Shown one piece after another: positions 44,345-53,875 of a stretch of 64,000 bases of DNA. Source of the DNA: Dyella nitratireducens (GTDB lineage Bacteria > Pseudomonadota > Gammaproteobacteria > Xanthomonadales > Rhodanobacteraceae); assembly GCF_014642835.1 (NCBI RefSeq), contig NZ_BMJA01000001.1, positions 626,540 to 690,539 on the forward strand, written 5' to 3'. Each line of letters starts with the position of its first letter. Position 1 is the stretch's first letter. The notes below the pieces were generated by a model. It worked only from the letters and a program-made list of their open reading frames with translations. It was not told where the DNA came from and searched no databases. A program made the position numbers and the translations under genes.

Positions 44345-44818
44345 TCAAATTAGCGCAAGTACGATCGGGCATATCACGCCCGCCGCCAGCAGCACGCTTA
44401 TCACGACATGCTTTCGTGTATAGCGATAGGCCATATAGAGGCCAAGCAAGGTCGACACAAACAAGCCCAGCGATACGAAGGCCGAGAAAATCTTCAACGG
44501 CAGCGGATGCCGAACGGGTGCCGCCGGTTTGTTCGGCTGTGCCGCAACCGCCACCGGCATGGGTGATGCAGCAGACTGACCACCCTCCATCGGACGCGCG
44601 CGCCGCTGAGGCAACACGTCCGTTTGCTTCTTGTGCAATTGCGCGGCCACCGCCAGCCATGCCGGTGGCTTGTAGTCGCTGTCGTGGGAGGCTTCGTGCA
44701 GGCCGAATACCTGCAAGCCGCCGGTGAATGCAAAGAACAGCACGGCAGGGGCGATGAACACGCCGATGTAGAGATGAAGTTGCCGGGCAAGTTTGAGAAA
44801 GGTATGAGATGCAGACAT
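44345..44818 (-). CDS. PepSY-associated membrane protein
   Basis: 157 aa. N-terminal LARQLHLYIGVFIAPAVLFFAFTGGLQVF is the first helix of PepSY_TM proteins; two more helices lie at about 108-130 and 136-156. A Pro/Ala-rich, soluble middle part separates them. Such proteins are often near iron or haem uptake genes, but none is here. It is inserted between glnD and dapD, where E. coli has no gene. Confidence 0.75.
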   Translation of the reverse strand: MSASHTFLKLARQLHLYIGVFIAPAVLFFAFTGGLQVFGLHEASHDSDYKPPAWLAVAAQLHKKQTDVLPQRRARPMEGGQSAASPMPVAVAAQPNKPAAPVRHPLPLKIFSAFVSLGLFVSTLLGLYMAYRYTRKHVVISVLLAAGVICPIVLALI

Positions 44819-44950
44819 GAGGGCACAGCCTTATGTGGCAGGTTTTAGCCAAATGAGAAAAAGGTGATTGACGATGGCCGCTGATGCGGCCTGGCGGAAA
44901 ATCATCCCTTGCGAGCTTGCATAGCGTTGGGTGGTACGGCTGTGCCTGGG

Positions 44951-47599
44951 CTATGCGGACAAGCTCTGTGGTCCGATCCGCTCCCGCAAAGCCTGCCACA
45001 AACGCTGTTGCTGTGTCTCGCTCAGCGGCGCATTGCGGCGATCGGTAAGCTGAAAAAAGTCTTCCACGCGCTCGCCGAAGGTGGCGATGCGGGCGTCATG
45101 GACGCGCACCTCGCAGGCCATCAGCACTTGCGTGACGGCGGCAAGCAAACCAGGGCGGTCGCTGCAGACAAGTGCCATCTGCGTACGGCCGTCCGACTGC
45201 TTGAAGTCGATGCGCGGCGTCATCTGGAAATGCTTCAGATGCCGCGACATGCTACGCCGTGACGGCATGATCGGTGCCGACTGCGACAAGGCGCGGTGCA
45301 GCCGCTGCTGCAATTCTTCCGCGCGCTCAGAGCTCGCAGGCTTTTGCGTTTCCGCTTCCAACAGCAGGAAAGTATCCATCGCCTTGCCATCCGGCGAGCT
45401 GAGCACGCGGGCTTCCATCACCGAGAAATGCAGGCGATCGAGCATGGCAGTCACGTTCGCGAACAGTCCATCGCGATCGGGCGCATAGACGAACAGTTCG
45501 GTACCACCACGCACCGACAGCGGATTCACCGCAATCAGCGGCAGTTTGCCCTGCCCCTCGAGAATCTGCGACGTCTGCCAGGCGATCTGCTCCGGCCGGT
45601 GGCGCAGGAAGCTCACCATCGGGAAGCTGTCCCAAAGCTGCGCCACCGTGGTCTGATCGTTGCCATCCGCAACCAGCATGGCCATGGCCTGCTCGCGGCA
45701 TGCCTGTGCACGCGCGGCGGCGCCGGACGACGGCTTGGCATCGCGGCGCAAGGCATAGCGTGTGGCGGTATAGAGGTCCGCGAGCAGGCGGTCCTTCCAG
45801 GCGTTCCACAACCGCGGACTGGTGCCGATGATGTCGGCAATGGTGAGCAGATAAAGCTGCCCTAGTCGCTCGCGTCCACCGACGGTCTCGGCAAAACGGT
45901 GCACCACGTCGGGGTCGGTGATGTCCTGGCGCTGCGCGGTGGTGCTCATCAACAGATGCCAGCGCACCAGCCACGCGACACGTTCAATGTCCTCATCCGG
46001 CAAACCCAGCTTCTTGCCGAACGCGCGCGCGTCCTCCTCGCCCAATACCGAATGATCGCCGCCACGCCCCTTGGCGATGTCATGAAACAGCGCAGCCAGC
46101 AGCAGCACTTCGGGCTTGGGTAGCGTCGACCATACTTCGCATGCCAGCGGAAATTCCGCTTGTGTCGCCGGATCAGCAAAGCGCGCGACGTTGCGCAGGA
46201 CGCGCAGCGTGTGCTCGTCCACCGTGTACACATGGAACAGGTCGTATTGCATACGGCCGAATACTTTGCCGAACGCAGGCAGGATCGCCGCCAGCAGACC
46301 GTGGCGATTCATGCGCCACAACGCATCCACCGCCGGCGCGCCATGCCGCAGCAATTGCAGGAAGGAAGCGAGCACTTTCGGATCGTCGGCGAGTTGCGCA
46401 CCCATCGCCGCCGTGGCCTGATGGATGCGACGCATCGCGTCAGCGGTAAAGCCGATCACACCCTTCTGATCGAGCCGCGCGATGAAGATGTCCACCAGCG
46501 CCGCCGGGCGATGCGTGAACAGGTCCGGATCGCGCACCGCCATGCGCGCGCCGTAGCGAATGAAATCCTCGCCCACCGCTTGTGGCTCGCTCGGCGGCTC
46601 CAGCATTTCCACGAAACGTTCAGCGATCTGCATCCCTAAGCGCTCCACCTGACTGGCGGCGCGGTAGTAGCCCTGCATGAATTGTTCGACGCCGAGGTTT
46701 TTTTCGTGCTCGTCTTCAAAGCCGAGGCGCGCCGCCAGGGCGCGCTGATAATCGAACAGAAGGCGTTCTTCCGGCCGCCCTGCCTCCAGATGCAAAGCAA
46801 AGCGATAGCGTCGCAGCGTGGCCTCGGCATGCAGCAAGGTGTCGCATTCGGCGGGATCGAGCAGACCTTCGGTGACCATGTCCGGAAAGTCCGGCGCATG
46901 CGCCAGGCGCATGCCAAGCCAGCGCAACGAATCCAGCGTGCGCAATCCGCCGGGACCATCTTTGAGATTGGGTTCGAGGTTGTAGGCGGTGTCGTCGAAG
47001 CGCGCGTGGCGCGCATTGCGCTCGGCTAGGCGCGCTTGCAGATAAGCCCGCGGCGGCCACATGTCAGGCGCTTCGACGATGGCGCGCAGGCTTGTGTCGA
47101 GCGAGGGATCGCCGGCCAGGCGGCGTGCGTCGAGCAAACTGGTGAACACGCTGGCTTCCGCCGCAGCCAGCGTCTTGCATTGCGCAGGGTCGCGCACGGC
47201 ATGGCCGACTTTCAGGCCAATGTCCCAGAACGTTGCGAAGCATTGCTCCAGCGCGCGCAAGCGTGATGAATCGGCGTGCTGCACCAGCGCCAGCAGATCG
47301 ATGTCCGAGTAGGGAAACAACAGGCCGCGCCCGAAACCGCCGATGGCGAACAACGCTGCATCGTTTACTTCGCCCAGGCAGGCCATCCACACATGCGCCA
47401 CGATGCGTGTCACCGATTCGCCACGCCGCTGTGCGAGTGCGGTGGCATCGGCACCATCGCGGAAGGCGATGGTGATGGTGCGATCGAGGTCGCCGAGCAG
47501 TTGACGCAGCGCACTGCGTGCCTCGGTGGAGACGCCTGAGCGGGGGACTGCGACCGGGAGTCGCGGTAAGGGAGGAAGAGGAACAGCGGACGAGGTCAT
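44951..47599 (-). CDS. glnD: Bifunctional uridylyltransferase/uridylyl-removing enzyme
   Basis: 882 aa from the ATG at 47599; an upstream in-frame extension lies in a repeat and is rejected. It adds or removes UMP on PII proteins in response to glutamine. The nucleotidyltransferase core is GGFGRGLLFPYSDIDLL (about 87-103), the HD hydrolase has FHDIAKGRGGDHS, and two ACT domains that sense glutamine begin near 700 (FVYAPDRDGLFANVTAML) and 808 (VCSDRPGLLAAVTQVL). All domains are complete. Confidence 0.96.
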   Translation of the reverse strand: MTSSAVPLPPLPRLPVAVPRSGVSTEARSALRQLLGDLDRTITIAFRDGADATALAQRRGESVTRIVAHVWMACLGEVNDAALFAIGGFGRGLLFPYSDIDLLALVQHADSSRLRALEQCFATFWDIGLKVGHAVRDPAQCKTLAAAEASVFTSLLDARRLAGDPSLDTSLRAIVEAPDMWPPRAYLQARLAERNARHARFDDTAYNLEPNLKDGPGGLRTLDSLRWLGMRLAHAPDFPDMVTEGLLDPAECDTLLHAEATLRRYRFALHLEAGRPEERLLFDYQRALAARLGFEDEHEKNLGVEQFMQGYYRAASQVERLGMQIAERFVEMLEPPSEPQAVGEDFIRYGARMAVRDPDLFTHRPAALVDIFIARLDQKGVIGFTADAMRRIHQATAAMGAQLADDPKVLASFLQLLRHGAPAVDALWRMNRHGLLAAILPAFGKVFGRMQYDLFHVYTVDEHTLRVLRNVARFADPATQAEFPLACEVWSTLPKPEVLLLAALFHDIAKGRGGDHSVLGEEDARAFGKKLGLPDEDIERVAWLVRWHLLMSTTAQRQDITDPDVVHRFAETVGGRERLGQLYLLTIADIIGTSPRLWNAWKDRLLADLYTATRYALRRDAKPSSGAAARAQACREQAMAMLVADGNDQTTVAQLWDSFPMVSFLRHRPEQIAWQTSQILEGQGKLPLIAVNPLSVRGGTELFVYAPDRDGLFANVTAMLDRLHFSVMEARVLSSPDGKAMDTFLLLEAETQKPASSERAEELQQRLHRALSQSAPIMPSRRSMSRHLKHFQMTPRIDFKQSDGRTQMALVCSDRPGLLAAVTQVLMACEVRVHDARIATFGERVEDFFQLTDRRNAPLSETQQQRLWQALRERIGPQSLSA

Positions 47600-47625
47600 G
47601 GTTCGCCGAAGTGATGATTCTGTGT

Positions 47626-47700
47626 GTAAGTTGGTGCAAACCCCTACATCATCATCCAGATCGGCATGGCAATGTTGGGGTTTGCACCCCAACCTGCGAC
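47626..47700. repeat. Palindromic intergenic repeat, family B copy 3
   Basis: Left arm GTAAGTTGGTGCAAACCCCT (slightly degraded) and right arm GTTGGGGTTTGCACCCCAAC, about 26 bp apart, between the stop of map and the start of glnD. It would fall within the leader of glnD if the two are co-transcribed. Confidence 0.83.
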
Positions 47701-47705
47701 TTCAA

Positions 47706-48470
47706 TCAGGCATCCGGCCAGGGGGTCAGAATCTCAAACCCGTCGTCCGTCACCGCAATGGTGTGCTCCCATTGCGCCGACAGCGAATGATCCTTGGTGA
47801 CCACCGTCCAGCCGTCGGGCAGCTGTTTGGTCTGTGGCTTGCCAGCATTGATCATCGGCTCGACCGTGAATGTCATGCCCTTCTGCAGCACCACGCCCGT
47901 ACCGGGCTTGCCGTAATGCAACACCTGCGGTTCGTCGTGATAGACCTTGCCGATGCCGTGGCCGCAATATTCACGCACCACCGAGAAGCCCGCGGCCTCT
48001 GCATGCTTCTGGATCGCATGCCCCACGTCACCCAAGGTGGCGCCGGGCCGCACGGCCTGGATGCCGCGCATCATCGACTCATAAGTGTTCTCCACCAGGC
48101 GCTTGGCCAGCACACCGGGCGCACCTACGTAGTACATGCGGCTGGTGTCGCCGTGCCAGCCGTCCTTGATGACGGTGACGTCCAGATTGATGATGTCGCC
48201 GTCCTTCAGCACCTTGCCGGGGGTGGGGATGCCGTGGCAGATCACGTGGTTGACCGAGGTGCACAGCGTCTTGGGAAAGCCGTGGTAGCCCACGTTGGCC
48301 GGGATCGCCTTCTGCACGTTAACAATGTGCTCGTACGCAAGCCGATCCAGGTCCTCGGTGGTGACACCGGGTTTCACGTGCTCTTTGAGCATGGCCAGCA
48401 CTTCGGCCGCCAGTTGGCCGGCAACGCGCATGCCTGCGAGGTCTTGGGCAGATTTGAGGGTGATTGCCAT
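47706..48470 (-). CDS. map: Methionine aminopeptidase type I
   Basis: 254 aa from the ATG at 48470; an N-terminal in-frame extension of 36 codons overlaps the rpsB promoter and is rejected. It removes the initiator Met. The metal ligands are in NLDVTVIKDGWHGDTSRMY (two Asp), GHGIGKVYHDEPQ (His), TFTVEPMI (Glu) and AQWEHTIAVT (Glu). It is divergent from rpsB, as in many gammaproteobacteria. Confidence 0.97.
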   Translation of the reverse strand: MAITLKSAQDLAGMRVAGQLAAEVLAMLKEHVKPGVTTEDLDRLAYEHIVNVQKAIPANVGYHGFPKTLCTSVNHVICHGIPTPGKVLKDGDIINLDVTVIKDGWHGDTSRMYYVGAPGVLAKRLVENTYESMMRGIQAVRPGATLGDVGHAIQKHAEAAGFSVVREYCGHGIGKVYHDEPQVLHYGKPGTGVVLQKGMTFTVEPMINAGKPQTKQLPDGWTVVTKDHSLSAQWEHTIAVTDDGFEILTPWPDA

Positions 48471-48517
48471 AGGTCCGTTGTGAATGTGGCGGCAAGCTGG
48501 CCAAAAACCAGTCCAAC

Positions 48518-48547
48518 TTGCCGCGAAGCGATGGTCCCGGCTACAAT
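48518..48547 (+). promoter_or_regulatory. Promoter of rpsB-tsf
   Basis: -35 TTGCCG (48518-48523) and -10 TACAAT (48542-48547) are 18 bp apart, giving a leader of roughly 225 nt. The gene-free stretch 48471-48781 holds only this promoter and the leader, which is GC-rich and could fold (for example GAGGTCCCAACCCCCGGGCC) to support S2 autoregulation as known in E. coli. Confidence 0.72.
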
Positions 48548-48781
48548 TTCCGGGTTTTGCAGACCGCTTCCGGCCCATTCAGGCCCACACGGCGCAAAGC
48601 GAAGCGGGATTGTAACCGTCATGCGGTACAAGCCCAACCAATGCCACACACGTATCGGCACCGCCTTCGGGGTGCTGTAGCTGCCCTTCTCCAAGCCGCG
48701 GGCACTACGGTCGAAGCTGGGGATACGTGGAGGTCCCAACCCCCGGGCCACTCGAAAAAGGCCCACTGCAGGAGTACTACC

Positions 48782-49687
48782 ATGGCTCAAGTCACCATGC
48801 GCCAGATGTTGGAAGCTGGCGTGCATTTTGGTCACCAGACCCGCTACTGGAACCCGAAGATGGCCCCGTACATCTTTGGCGCCCGCGGCAAGATCCACAT
48901 CATCAACCTCGAAAAGACCCTGCCGCTGTTCACCGACGCGATGAACTTCCTGTCGGGTCTGGCCCAGAAGCGCGGCACCGTGCTGTTCGTGGGCACCAAG
49001 CGCTCCGCCCGCGAAGCCCTGGCCGAAGAAGCTGCCCGTGCCGGCATGCCCTTCGTCACCGCCCGCTGGCTCGGCGGCATGCTCACCAACTTCCGCACCG
49101 TCAAGCAGTCCGTTGGCCGCTTGAAGGAGCTGGAAGCCGCCGAAACCGACGGCAGCTTCGAGAAACTGGTCAAGCACGAAGTACTGGCCCTGCGCCGCGA
49201 GCGCGCCAAGCTGGAAAACTCGCTCGGCGGCATCAAGAACATGAACCGCCTGCCCGACGCGCTGTTCGTGGTCGATATCGGCCATGAAAACATCGCCGTG
49301 CAGGAAGCCAAGAAGCTCGGCATCCCGGTGATCGCCGTGGTCGACACCAACTACAACCCCGAACTGGTGGACTACCCCATCCCGGGCAACGATGACGCCA
49401 TCCGCGCCATCCAGCTTTACGCGCGTGCCGCCGCCGATTCGATCCTGGAAGGCAAGGCCGCCGCTCCGGCAGCCGCCCAGGGCGACGCCAACGAGTTCGT
49501 CGAACTGGACGAGCAAGGCAACCCGGTAGCCAAGGAAGAGGACGATCGCCGTGCCGCTCCGCCACGCCGCAATGCACCGGCCAAGAAGGGCTCGGGCCGC
49601 GGTGACCGTGACGGCGGCCGTGGTGGTCGTAATGACCGCGGTGGTCGTGGCGGCCGCACGCAGCACGATGCTGCCGACGCCGACTAA
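48782..49687 (+). CDS. rpsB: 30S ribosomal protein S2 with RGG-rich C-terminal extension
   Basis: 301 aa against about 241 in E. coli. The S2 core is standard: [20 protein letters not shown] at the start, [20 protein letters not shown] and [20 protein letters not shown] inside. After about residue 240 comes an acidic stretch, then a long disordered tail rich in Arg and Gly ([20 protein letters not shown]). AGGAG precedes the ATG at 48782. The tail could bind RNA. The gene is followed by a hairpin and tsf. Confidence 0.97.
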   Translation: MAQVTMRQMLEAGVHFGHQTRYWNPKMAPYIFGARGKIHIINLEKTLPLFTDAMNFLSGLAQKRGTVLFVGTKRSAREALAEEAARAGMPFVTARWLGGMLTNFRTVKQSVGRLKELEAAETDGSFEKLVKHEVLALRRERAKLENSLGGIKNMNRLPDALFVVDIGHENIAVQEAKKLGIPVIAVVDTNYNPELVDYPIPGNDDAIRAIQLYARAAADSILEGKAAAPAAAQGDANEFVELDEQGNPVAKEEDDRRAAPPRRNAPAKKGSGRGDRDGGRGGRNDRGGRGGRTQHDAADAD

Positions 49688-49696
49688 GTCTTAAAC

Positions 49697-49722
49697 ATGC
49701 CGGACGCACCCGCGTCCGGCAT
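49697..49722. promoter_or_regulatory. Intercistronic hairpin between rpsB and tsf
   Basis: Perfect 11 bp arms ATGCCGGACGC / GCGTCCGGCAT around a 4 nt loop, with no T-run. It may attenuate transcription or protect the upstream message, setting the ratio of S2 to EF-Ts. Confidence 0.65.
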
Positions 49723-49742
49723 CCCAAGTTTCCGAGGATCCC

Positions 49743-50624
49743 ATGAGCACTATTTCCGCCCAACTGGTCAAGGAACTCCGCGAGCGTTCCGGTGCCGGCA
49801 TGATGGAATGCAAGAAGGCGCTGGTCGAAAACAATGGCGACATCGAAGTCGCCATGGAATGGCTGCGCAAGTCGGGCCTCGCCAAGGCCGACAAGAAGGC
49901 TGGCCGCGTCGCTGCCGAAGGCCGCATCGTCGCCGCCCAGGCCAACGGCAATGCCGTGCTGGTTGAAGTGAACTGCGAAACCGACTTCGTCACCAAGAAC
50001 CCCGACTTCGTGAAGTTCAGCGACAACGTCGCCGAGATCGCGCTGAAGTCCGGTGCAAAGGACGTTGACGCACTGAAGGCGGCCGCCTATCCGGACGGTG
50101 GCACGATCGAAGAAGCCTCCAAGGCACTGGTCGCCACCATCGGCGAGAACATCCAGGTTCGCCGCATGGCGCACGTAGCCAACAACGGCGTGATCGCCAG
50201 CTACCTGCACGGCGGCCGCATCGGCGTGCTAGTGGCGTTGAAGGGTGGCTCTGACGAGCTGGCCAAGGGCATCGCCATGCATGTGGCTGCGATGAATCCG
50301 CAGTTCGTGCGTGCCGACGACGTGCCGGCCGATTTCCTGGCGAAGGAAAAGGACATCGCGCTGAGCCAGATGTCTGACAAGGAAAAGAACAAGCCGGCCG
50401 ACATCCTGGAAAAGATCGTCAGCGGCAAGGTCGCCAAGATCATTTCCGAAGTCACCCTGCTTGGTCAGGCCTACGTGCTGGACACCAATGTCACCGTCGC
50501 CGATGCGCTGAAGAAGGAAGGCGCTGACGTAGTGTCGGTGGCACGCCTGGCCGTTGGCGAAGGCATCGAGAAGGTGGAAGAGGACTTCGCCGCTGAAGTG
50601 ATGAAGCAGGCGGGCCTGGCGTAA
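49743..50624 (+). CDS. tsf: Translation elongation factor Ts
   Basis: 293 aa (E. coli 283). The guanine-nucleotide exchange factor of EF-Tu. The N-terminal [24 protein letters not shown] and the core [11 protein letters not shown] identify it; the C-terminal subdomain is complete. It follows rpsB by 55 bp in the expected operon and ends at a strong terminator. Confidence 0.97.
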   Translation: MSTISAQLVKELRERSGAGMMECKKALVENNGDIEVAMEWLRKSGLAKADKKAGRVAAEGRIVAAQANGNAVLVEVNCETDFVTKNPDFVKFSDNVAEIALKSGAKDVDALKAAAYPDGGTIEEASKALVATIGENIQVRRMAHVANNGVIASYLHGGRIGVLVALKGGSDELAKGIAMHVAAMNPQFVRADDVPADFLAKEKDIALSQMSDKEKNKPADILEKIVSGKVAKIISEVTLLGQAYVLDTNVTVADALKKEGADVVSVARLAVGEGIEKVEEDFAAEVMKQAGLA

Positions 50625-50646
50625 ATCGCCACACTTCGTCTGAATG

Positions 50647-50675
50647 AAAAGGCCGCGGGGAACCGCGGCCTTTTT
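50647..50675. terminator. Rho-independent terminator after tsf
   Basis: AAAAGGCCGCGG / CCGCGGCCTTTT arms around GGAA, followed by T's, 22 bp after the tsf stop. The A-rich 5' arm lets it also serve the opposing VOC gene. Confidence 0.94.
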
Positions 50676-50704
50676 GTTGCGACCCTCGCCTCAACCCGCA
50701 ACGT

Positions 50705-51130
50705 CTAACTCGCTCCCCGCCATGGAGCAGGCGCTGGTTTGACGCGCGGCTGCAGCAGATCCCACTTGTTGCCGTATAAATCTTCGAACACCGCCACGAT
50801 GCCGTACGGTTCTTCGCGCGGCAGTTCCAGAAAACGCACGCCACGCGAACGCATCGCTTCATAGCGCGCATAGAAATCGTCAACGTGCAGGAACAGAAAC
50901 ACACGCCCACCACCCTGTTCTCCCACATAAGCGTCCTGGCCACCCGTACTCGCCCGTGCCAGCAGCAGACGCGTTTCGTGCGAGCCAGGCGGCGCAACCA
51001 GCACCCAGCGCTTGCCGCCACCCAGTGGCGTGTCCTCGATCAATTCGAAATCCAGGCAGCCGGTATAGAACGCAATGGCCTCGTCGTAGTCGTGCACTAG
51101 CAATGCAACGGCGGCAATGGTGTGGTGCAT
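50705..51130 (-). CDS. VOC (glyoxalase/bleomycin-resistance fold) protein
   Basis: 141 aa from the ATG at 51130; a TTG eight codons upstream is not favoured. The pattern AALLV-type strand (VALLVHDYDEAIAFYTGCLDFEL), GGGKRWVLVAPPGS, FLFLHVDDFYARYEAMRSRGV and FEDLYGNKWDLLQ matches a two-module VOC domain with metal ligands His and Glu. Function unknown. It lies inverted between tsf and pyrH, splitting a gene order that is usually continuous. Confidence 0.84.
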   Translation of the reverse strand: MHHTIAAVALLVHDYDEAIAFYTGCLDFELIEDTPLGGGKRWVLVAPPGSHETRLLLARASTGGQDAYVGEQGGGRVFLFLHVDDFYARYEAMRSRGVRFLELPREEPYGIVAVFEDLYGNKWDLLQPRVKPAPAPWRGAS

Positions 51131-51197
51131 GGCGAACCCCGGCTGTGAGTGCAATGTGAAACCTCGTGAGGCTTGCGAAGCATAAAAGCATGACGCG

Positions 51198-51226
51198 CTG
51201 ACGTCTGCGTCGACCTCCGCTACAAT
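51198..51226 (+). promoter_or_regulatory. Candidate pyrH promoter
   Basis: CTGACG (51198-51203) and TACAAT (51221-51226) are 17 bp apart, followed by a GC-rich GCGGCCG discriminator, about 98 bp before pyrH. Confidence 0.6.
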
Positions 51227-51323
51227 GCGGCCGTTTTGCTTGAGGCATTTGTACGCAATGCCCGACAGCGCTCCGGAAACGTCCTCAGCGTTTTCCGGCC
51301 TTCACCCCACAACCGGAGCCATC

Positions 51324-52046
51324 ATGAGCGACCCGCTAAAGTACCCACGCATTCTGCTCAAACTCTCTGGTGAAGCGTTGATGGGCGAGGCAGATTACGG
51401 CATCGACCCCAAGGTGATCGGACGGCTGGCCGACGAAATCATCGAAGTGCAAAAAATTGGCGTACAGATCGGCGTGGTGATCGGCGGCGGCAACATCTTC
51501 CGCGGCGCGGGCTTGGCGGCAGCCGGCATGGATCGCGTTACCGGCGATCATATGGGCATGCTGGCAACTGTAATGAATGCACTGGCGATGCAAGATGCCA
51601 TCGAGAAGCGCGGCGGCTTCGCCCGCGTGATGAGTGCCATCCAGATCCATGACGTGGCCGAAGACTTCATCCGCCGCCGCGCCATCCGACACATTGAAAA
51701 AGGCCGCATCGTGCTGTTCGCCGCCGGCACCGGCAATCCCTTCTTCACTACCGACTCGGCCGCCGCGCTACGCTCCATCGAAGTAAGTGCCGATCTGCTG
51801 CTCAAGGCCACCAAGGTCGACGGCGTCTACACGGCTGACCCGGCCAAACACAGCGACGCCAAACGGTTTGAACAGCTCACCTACGACCAGGTCATCGAAC
51901 GCAAACTGGCAGTGATGGACACTGCTGCCATCGCCCTATGCCGTGACCATCGCATGCCATTGCGCATCTATGACATGACCGTACCGGGCAACCTGATGCG
52001 CATCATGCACGGCGAGCCGGTCGGCACGCTGGTTGACGCAAGCTGA
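51324..52046 (+). CDS. pyrH: Uridylate kinase
   Basis: 240 aa from the ATG at 51324 with GGAG upstream; the longer in-frame reading covers the leader. It phosphorylates UMP to [18 protein letters not shown] and [12 protein letters not shown] form the nucleotide-binding core; [17 protein letters not shown] and [10 protein letters not shown] are also family hallmarks. Part of the tsf - pyrH - frr order. Confidence 0.97.
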   Translation: MSDPLKYPRILLKLSGEALMGEADYGIDPKVIGRLADEIIEVQKIGVQIGVVIGGGNIFRGAGLAAAGMDRVTGDHMGMLATVMNALAMQDAIEKRGGFARVMSAIQIHDVAEDFIRRRAIRHIEKGRIVLFAAGTGNPFFTTDSAAALRSIEVSADLLLKATKVDGVYTADPAKHSDAKRFEQLTYDQVIERKLAVMDTAAIALCRDHRMPLRIYDMTVPGNLMRIMHGEPVGTLVDAS

Positions 52047-52095
52047 CTACCTGCCATGCTCCCCCGCCCCCTTCGGAAGAGGGGCGGGAAGTTAC

Positions 52096-52104
52096 TGTTA
52101 TACT
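52096..52104 (+). promoter_or_regulatory. Candidate extended -10 promoter of frr
   Basis: TGTTATACT is an extended -10 (TG, one base, TATACT), 31 bp before the frr ATG. No good -35 is seen, which extended -10 promoters do not require. Confidence 0.5.
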
Positions 52105-52135
52105 TGCCGGCTCGCACGCCATCGGGTGATTTCAC

Positions 52136-52693
52136 ATGCTCAACGACATCAAACGCGACGCCCAGACCCGCATGGGCAAGAGCATCGATGCCCTCAAGCA
52201 CGACTTGTCTCGCCTGCGCACCGGTCGCGCAAGCACGACGCTGGTTGATGGCATCAAAGTGCCTTACTACGGCTCGGACATGCCGCTGAACCAGGTGGCG
52301 ACGGTTGCCCTGGCCGATGGGCGATCGATTGTCATTACACCGTTCGAAAAGAACATGGTCGCGCCGATCGAGAAGGCCCTGCTGGCTTCGGACCTCGGCA
52401 TCACGCCCACCACCGCCGGTACAGTCATCCGCCTGAACATGCCGCCGCTTACCGAAGAGCGCCGCCGCGAGCTGGCCAAGCACGTGTCGCACGAAGGCGA
52501 GAATGCGAAGATTGCCATCCGCAACGTGCGCCGCGATGCCTTACAGCATGTAAAAGACTTGCTCAAGGAAAAGAAGATCACCGAGGACGAGGAGCGCAAG
52601 GCGGACGAAGAAGTCCAAAAGCTCACCGACCAATTCGTCAAGGAAGTCGACAAGCTGGCCAAAGCAAAAGAAGAAGAGTTGATGTCCATGTAA
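52136..52693 (+). CDS. frr: Ribosome recycling factor
   Basis: 185 aa, exact family length. It splits post-termination ribosomes with EF-G. MGKSIDALKHDLSRLRTGRAS near the N-terminus and NMPPLTEERRRELAKHV in the middle are diagnostic. It is followed by a 269 bp gap (52694-52962) without an ORF that looks real, after which uppS begins. Confidence 0.97.
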   Translation: MLNDIKRDAQTRMGKSIDALKHDLSRLRTGRASTTLVDGIKVPYYGSDMPLNQVATVALADGRSIVITPFEKNMVAPIEKALLASDLGITPTTAGTVIRLNMPPLTEERRRELAKHVSHEGENAKIAIRNVRRDALQHVKDLLKEKKITEDEERKADEEVQKLTDQFVKEVDKLAKAKEEELMSM

Positions 52694-52962
52694 GGCCATC
52701 GACGCACGCCGGACCTGTCAAACGACCGGCACGCGCCGTCCAAACCGCCTGACGGAGGAGCAAAGAAGGGTGAGGGGTCCATCTTGCACAGCCGCTGTCC
52801 TGACACGGGCTTTGGGCCAACTAGGCGCGTGAACTGCGCTTCCGCCATCATTCTCGCTGCGACAGGGCAGAAAGGCGCCGGTATCTGGCCTTTCCCTGAC
52901 GAATGCGGTTTCTGCATGGCTCACGGCGCAGTAGGCGTAGCCGCCACCGTTACTCTCCATCC

Positions 52963-53709
52963 ATGACGACGACCACCCTCAAACACATACCTCGCCATAT
53001 CGGCATCGTGATGGATGGCAACGGGCGCTGGGCGAAGACCCGCCACCGTCCGCGTAGCTTCGGCCACAACGCCGGTCGCAAAGCCGTGCGCGAGGTTGTG
53101 GAAGGTTGTATTCGCCATGGCGTGGAAGCACTGACGCTGTTCGCCTTCTCCAGCGAAAACTGGCAACGCCCACCGGATGAAGTCAACGCGCTGCTGGATC
53201 TCTTTATGCGTGCGCTGGACAAGGAAGTGGACGAGCTGGATGAAAACGGTGTGCGTTTGCGCTTCATCGGTGATTTGAGCGCGTTCGACAAGCCGCTGCG
53301 CCAGCGCATGGTCGATGCGATGGAACGCACTGCCGGCAATATCAAGCTGCATTTGAATATCGCCGTGAATTACGGCGGCCGCTGGGACGTCGTGCAAGCT
53401 GCACGCAAGGTGGCCATGGCGGTAGCCCAAGGCGAACTGTCGGTGGATGCCATCGACGAAGCCGCGTTCGATCGCTGGACCAGCCTGTCCGAAGTGCCGC
53501 CACTGGACCTGTTCATCCGCACCGGCGGCGACCATCGCATCAGCAATTTCTTGCTGTGGCAGTTAGCCTATGCAGAGCTCTATTTCACTGAGACGCTGTG
53601 GCCAGACTTCAACCAGGCTTCGCTGCAACTTGCGATCAACGACTTTGCCCGTCGCGAACGCCGCTTCGGCCGTACTGGCGATCAGGTCGCCCAGGCAGCG
53701 GTGCGTTGA
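52963..53709 (+). CDS. uppS: Undecaprenyl diphosphate synthase
   Basis: 248 aa from the ATG at 52963. A cis-prenyltransferase that makes the C55 carrier for cell-wall and O-antigen units. The catalytic Asp18 is in IVMDGNGRWAK; SFGHNAGRKAVREVV, LFAFSSENW and the C-terminal LDLFIRTGGDHRISNFLLWQ are family signatures. Immediately upstream is a 269 bp gap with no clear gene. cdsA follows after 166 bp. Confidence 0.97.
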   Translation: MTTTTLKHIPRHIGIVMDGNGRWAKTRHRPRSFGHNAGRKAVREVVEGCIRHGVEALTLFAFSSENWQRPPDEVNALLDLFMRALDKEVDELDENGVRLRFIGDLSAFDKPLRQRMVDAMERTAGNIKLHLNIAVNYGGRWDVVQAARKVAMAVAQGELSVDAIDEAAFDRWTSLSEVPPLDLFIRTGGDHRISNFLLWQLAYAELYFTETLWPDFNQASLQLAINDFARRERRFGRTGDQVAQAAVR

Positions 53710-53875
53710 GCCGGCTTGCAGTCACCCAGCAGCTCGGCCTGAATCCTTCTACTCAAGGGGCGAGGAGTAACCACGGCATGCATGCCAAGAGCCAACTGAA
53801 TGAGAATCCAGCCGGCAGGGGTACGCACTGCCGCGCCCGTCCCTGCGCAGCCGCCGCGGACCGCTAGGACATTCC

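Noticed and set aside
52784-52966. 60-codon ORF in the frr-uppS gap
   Set aside because: No ribosome site, unusual composition, and it runs over the uppS start.
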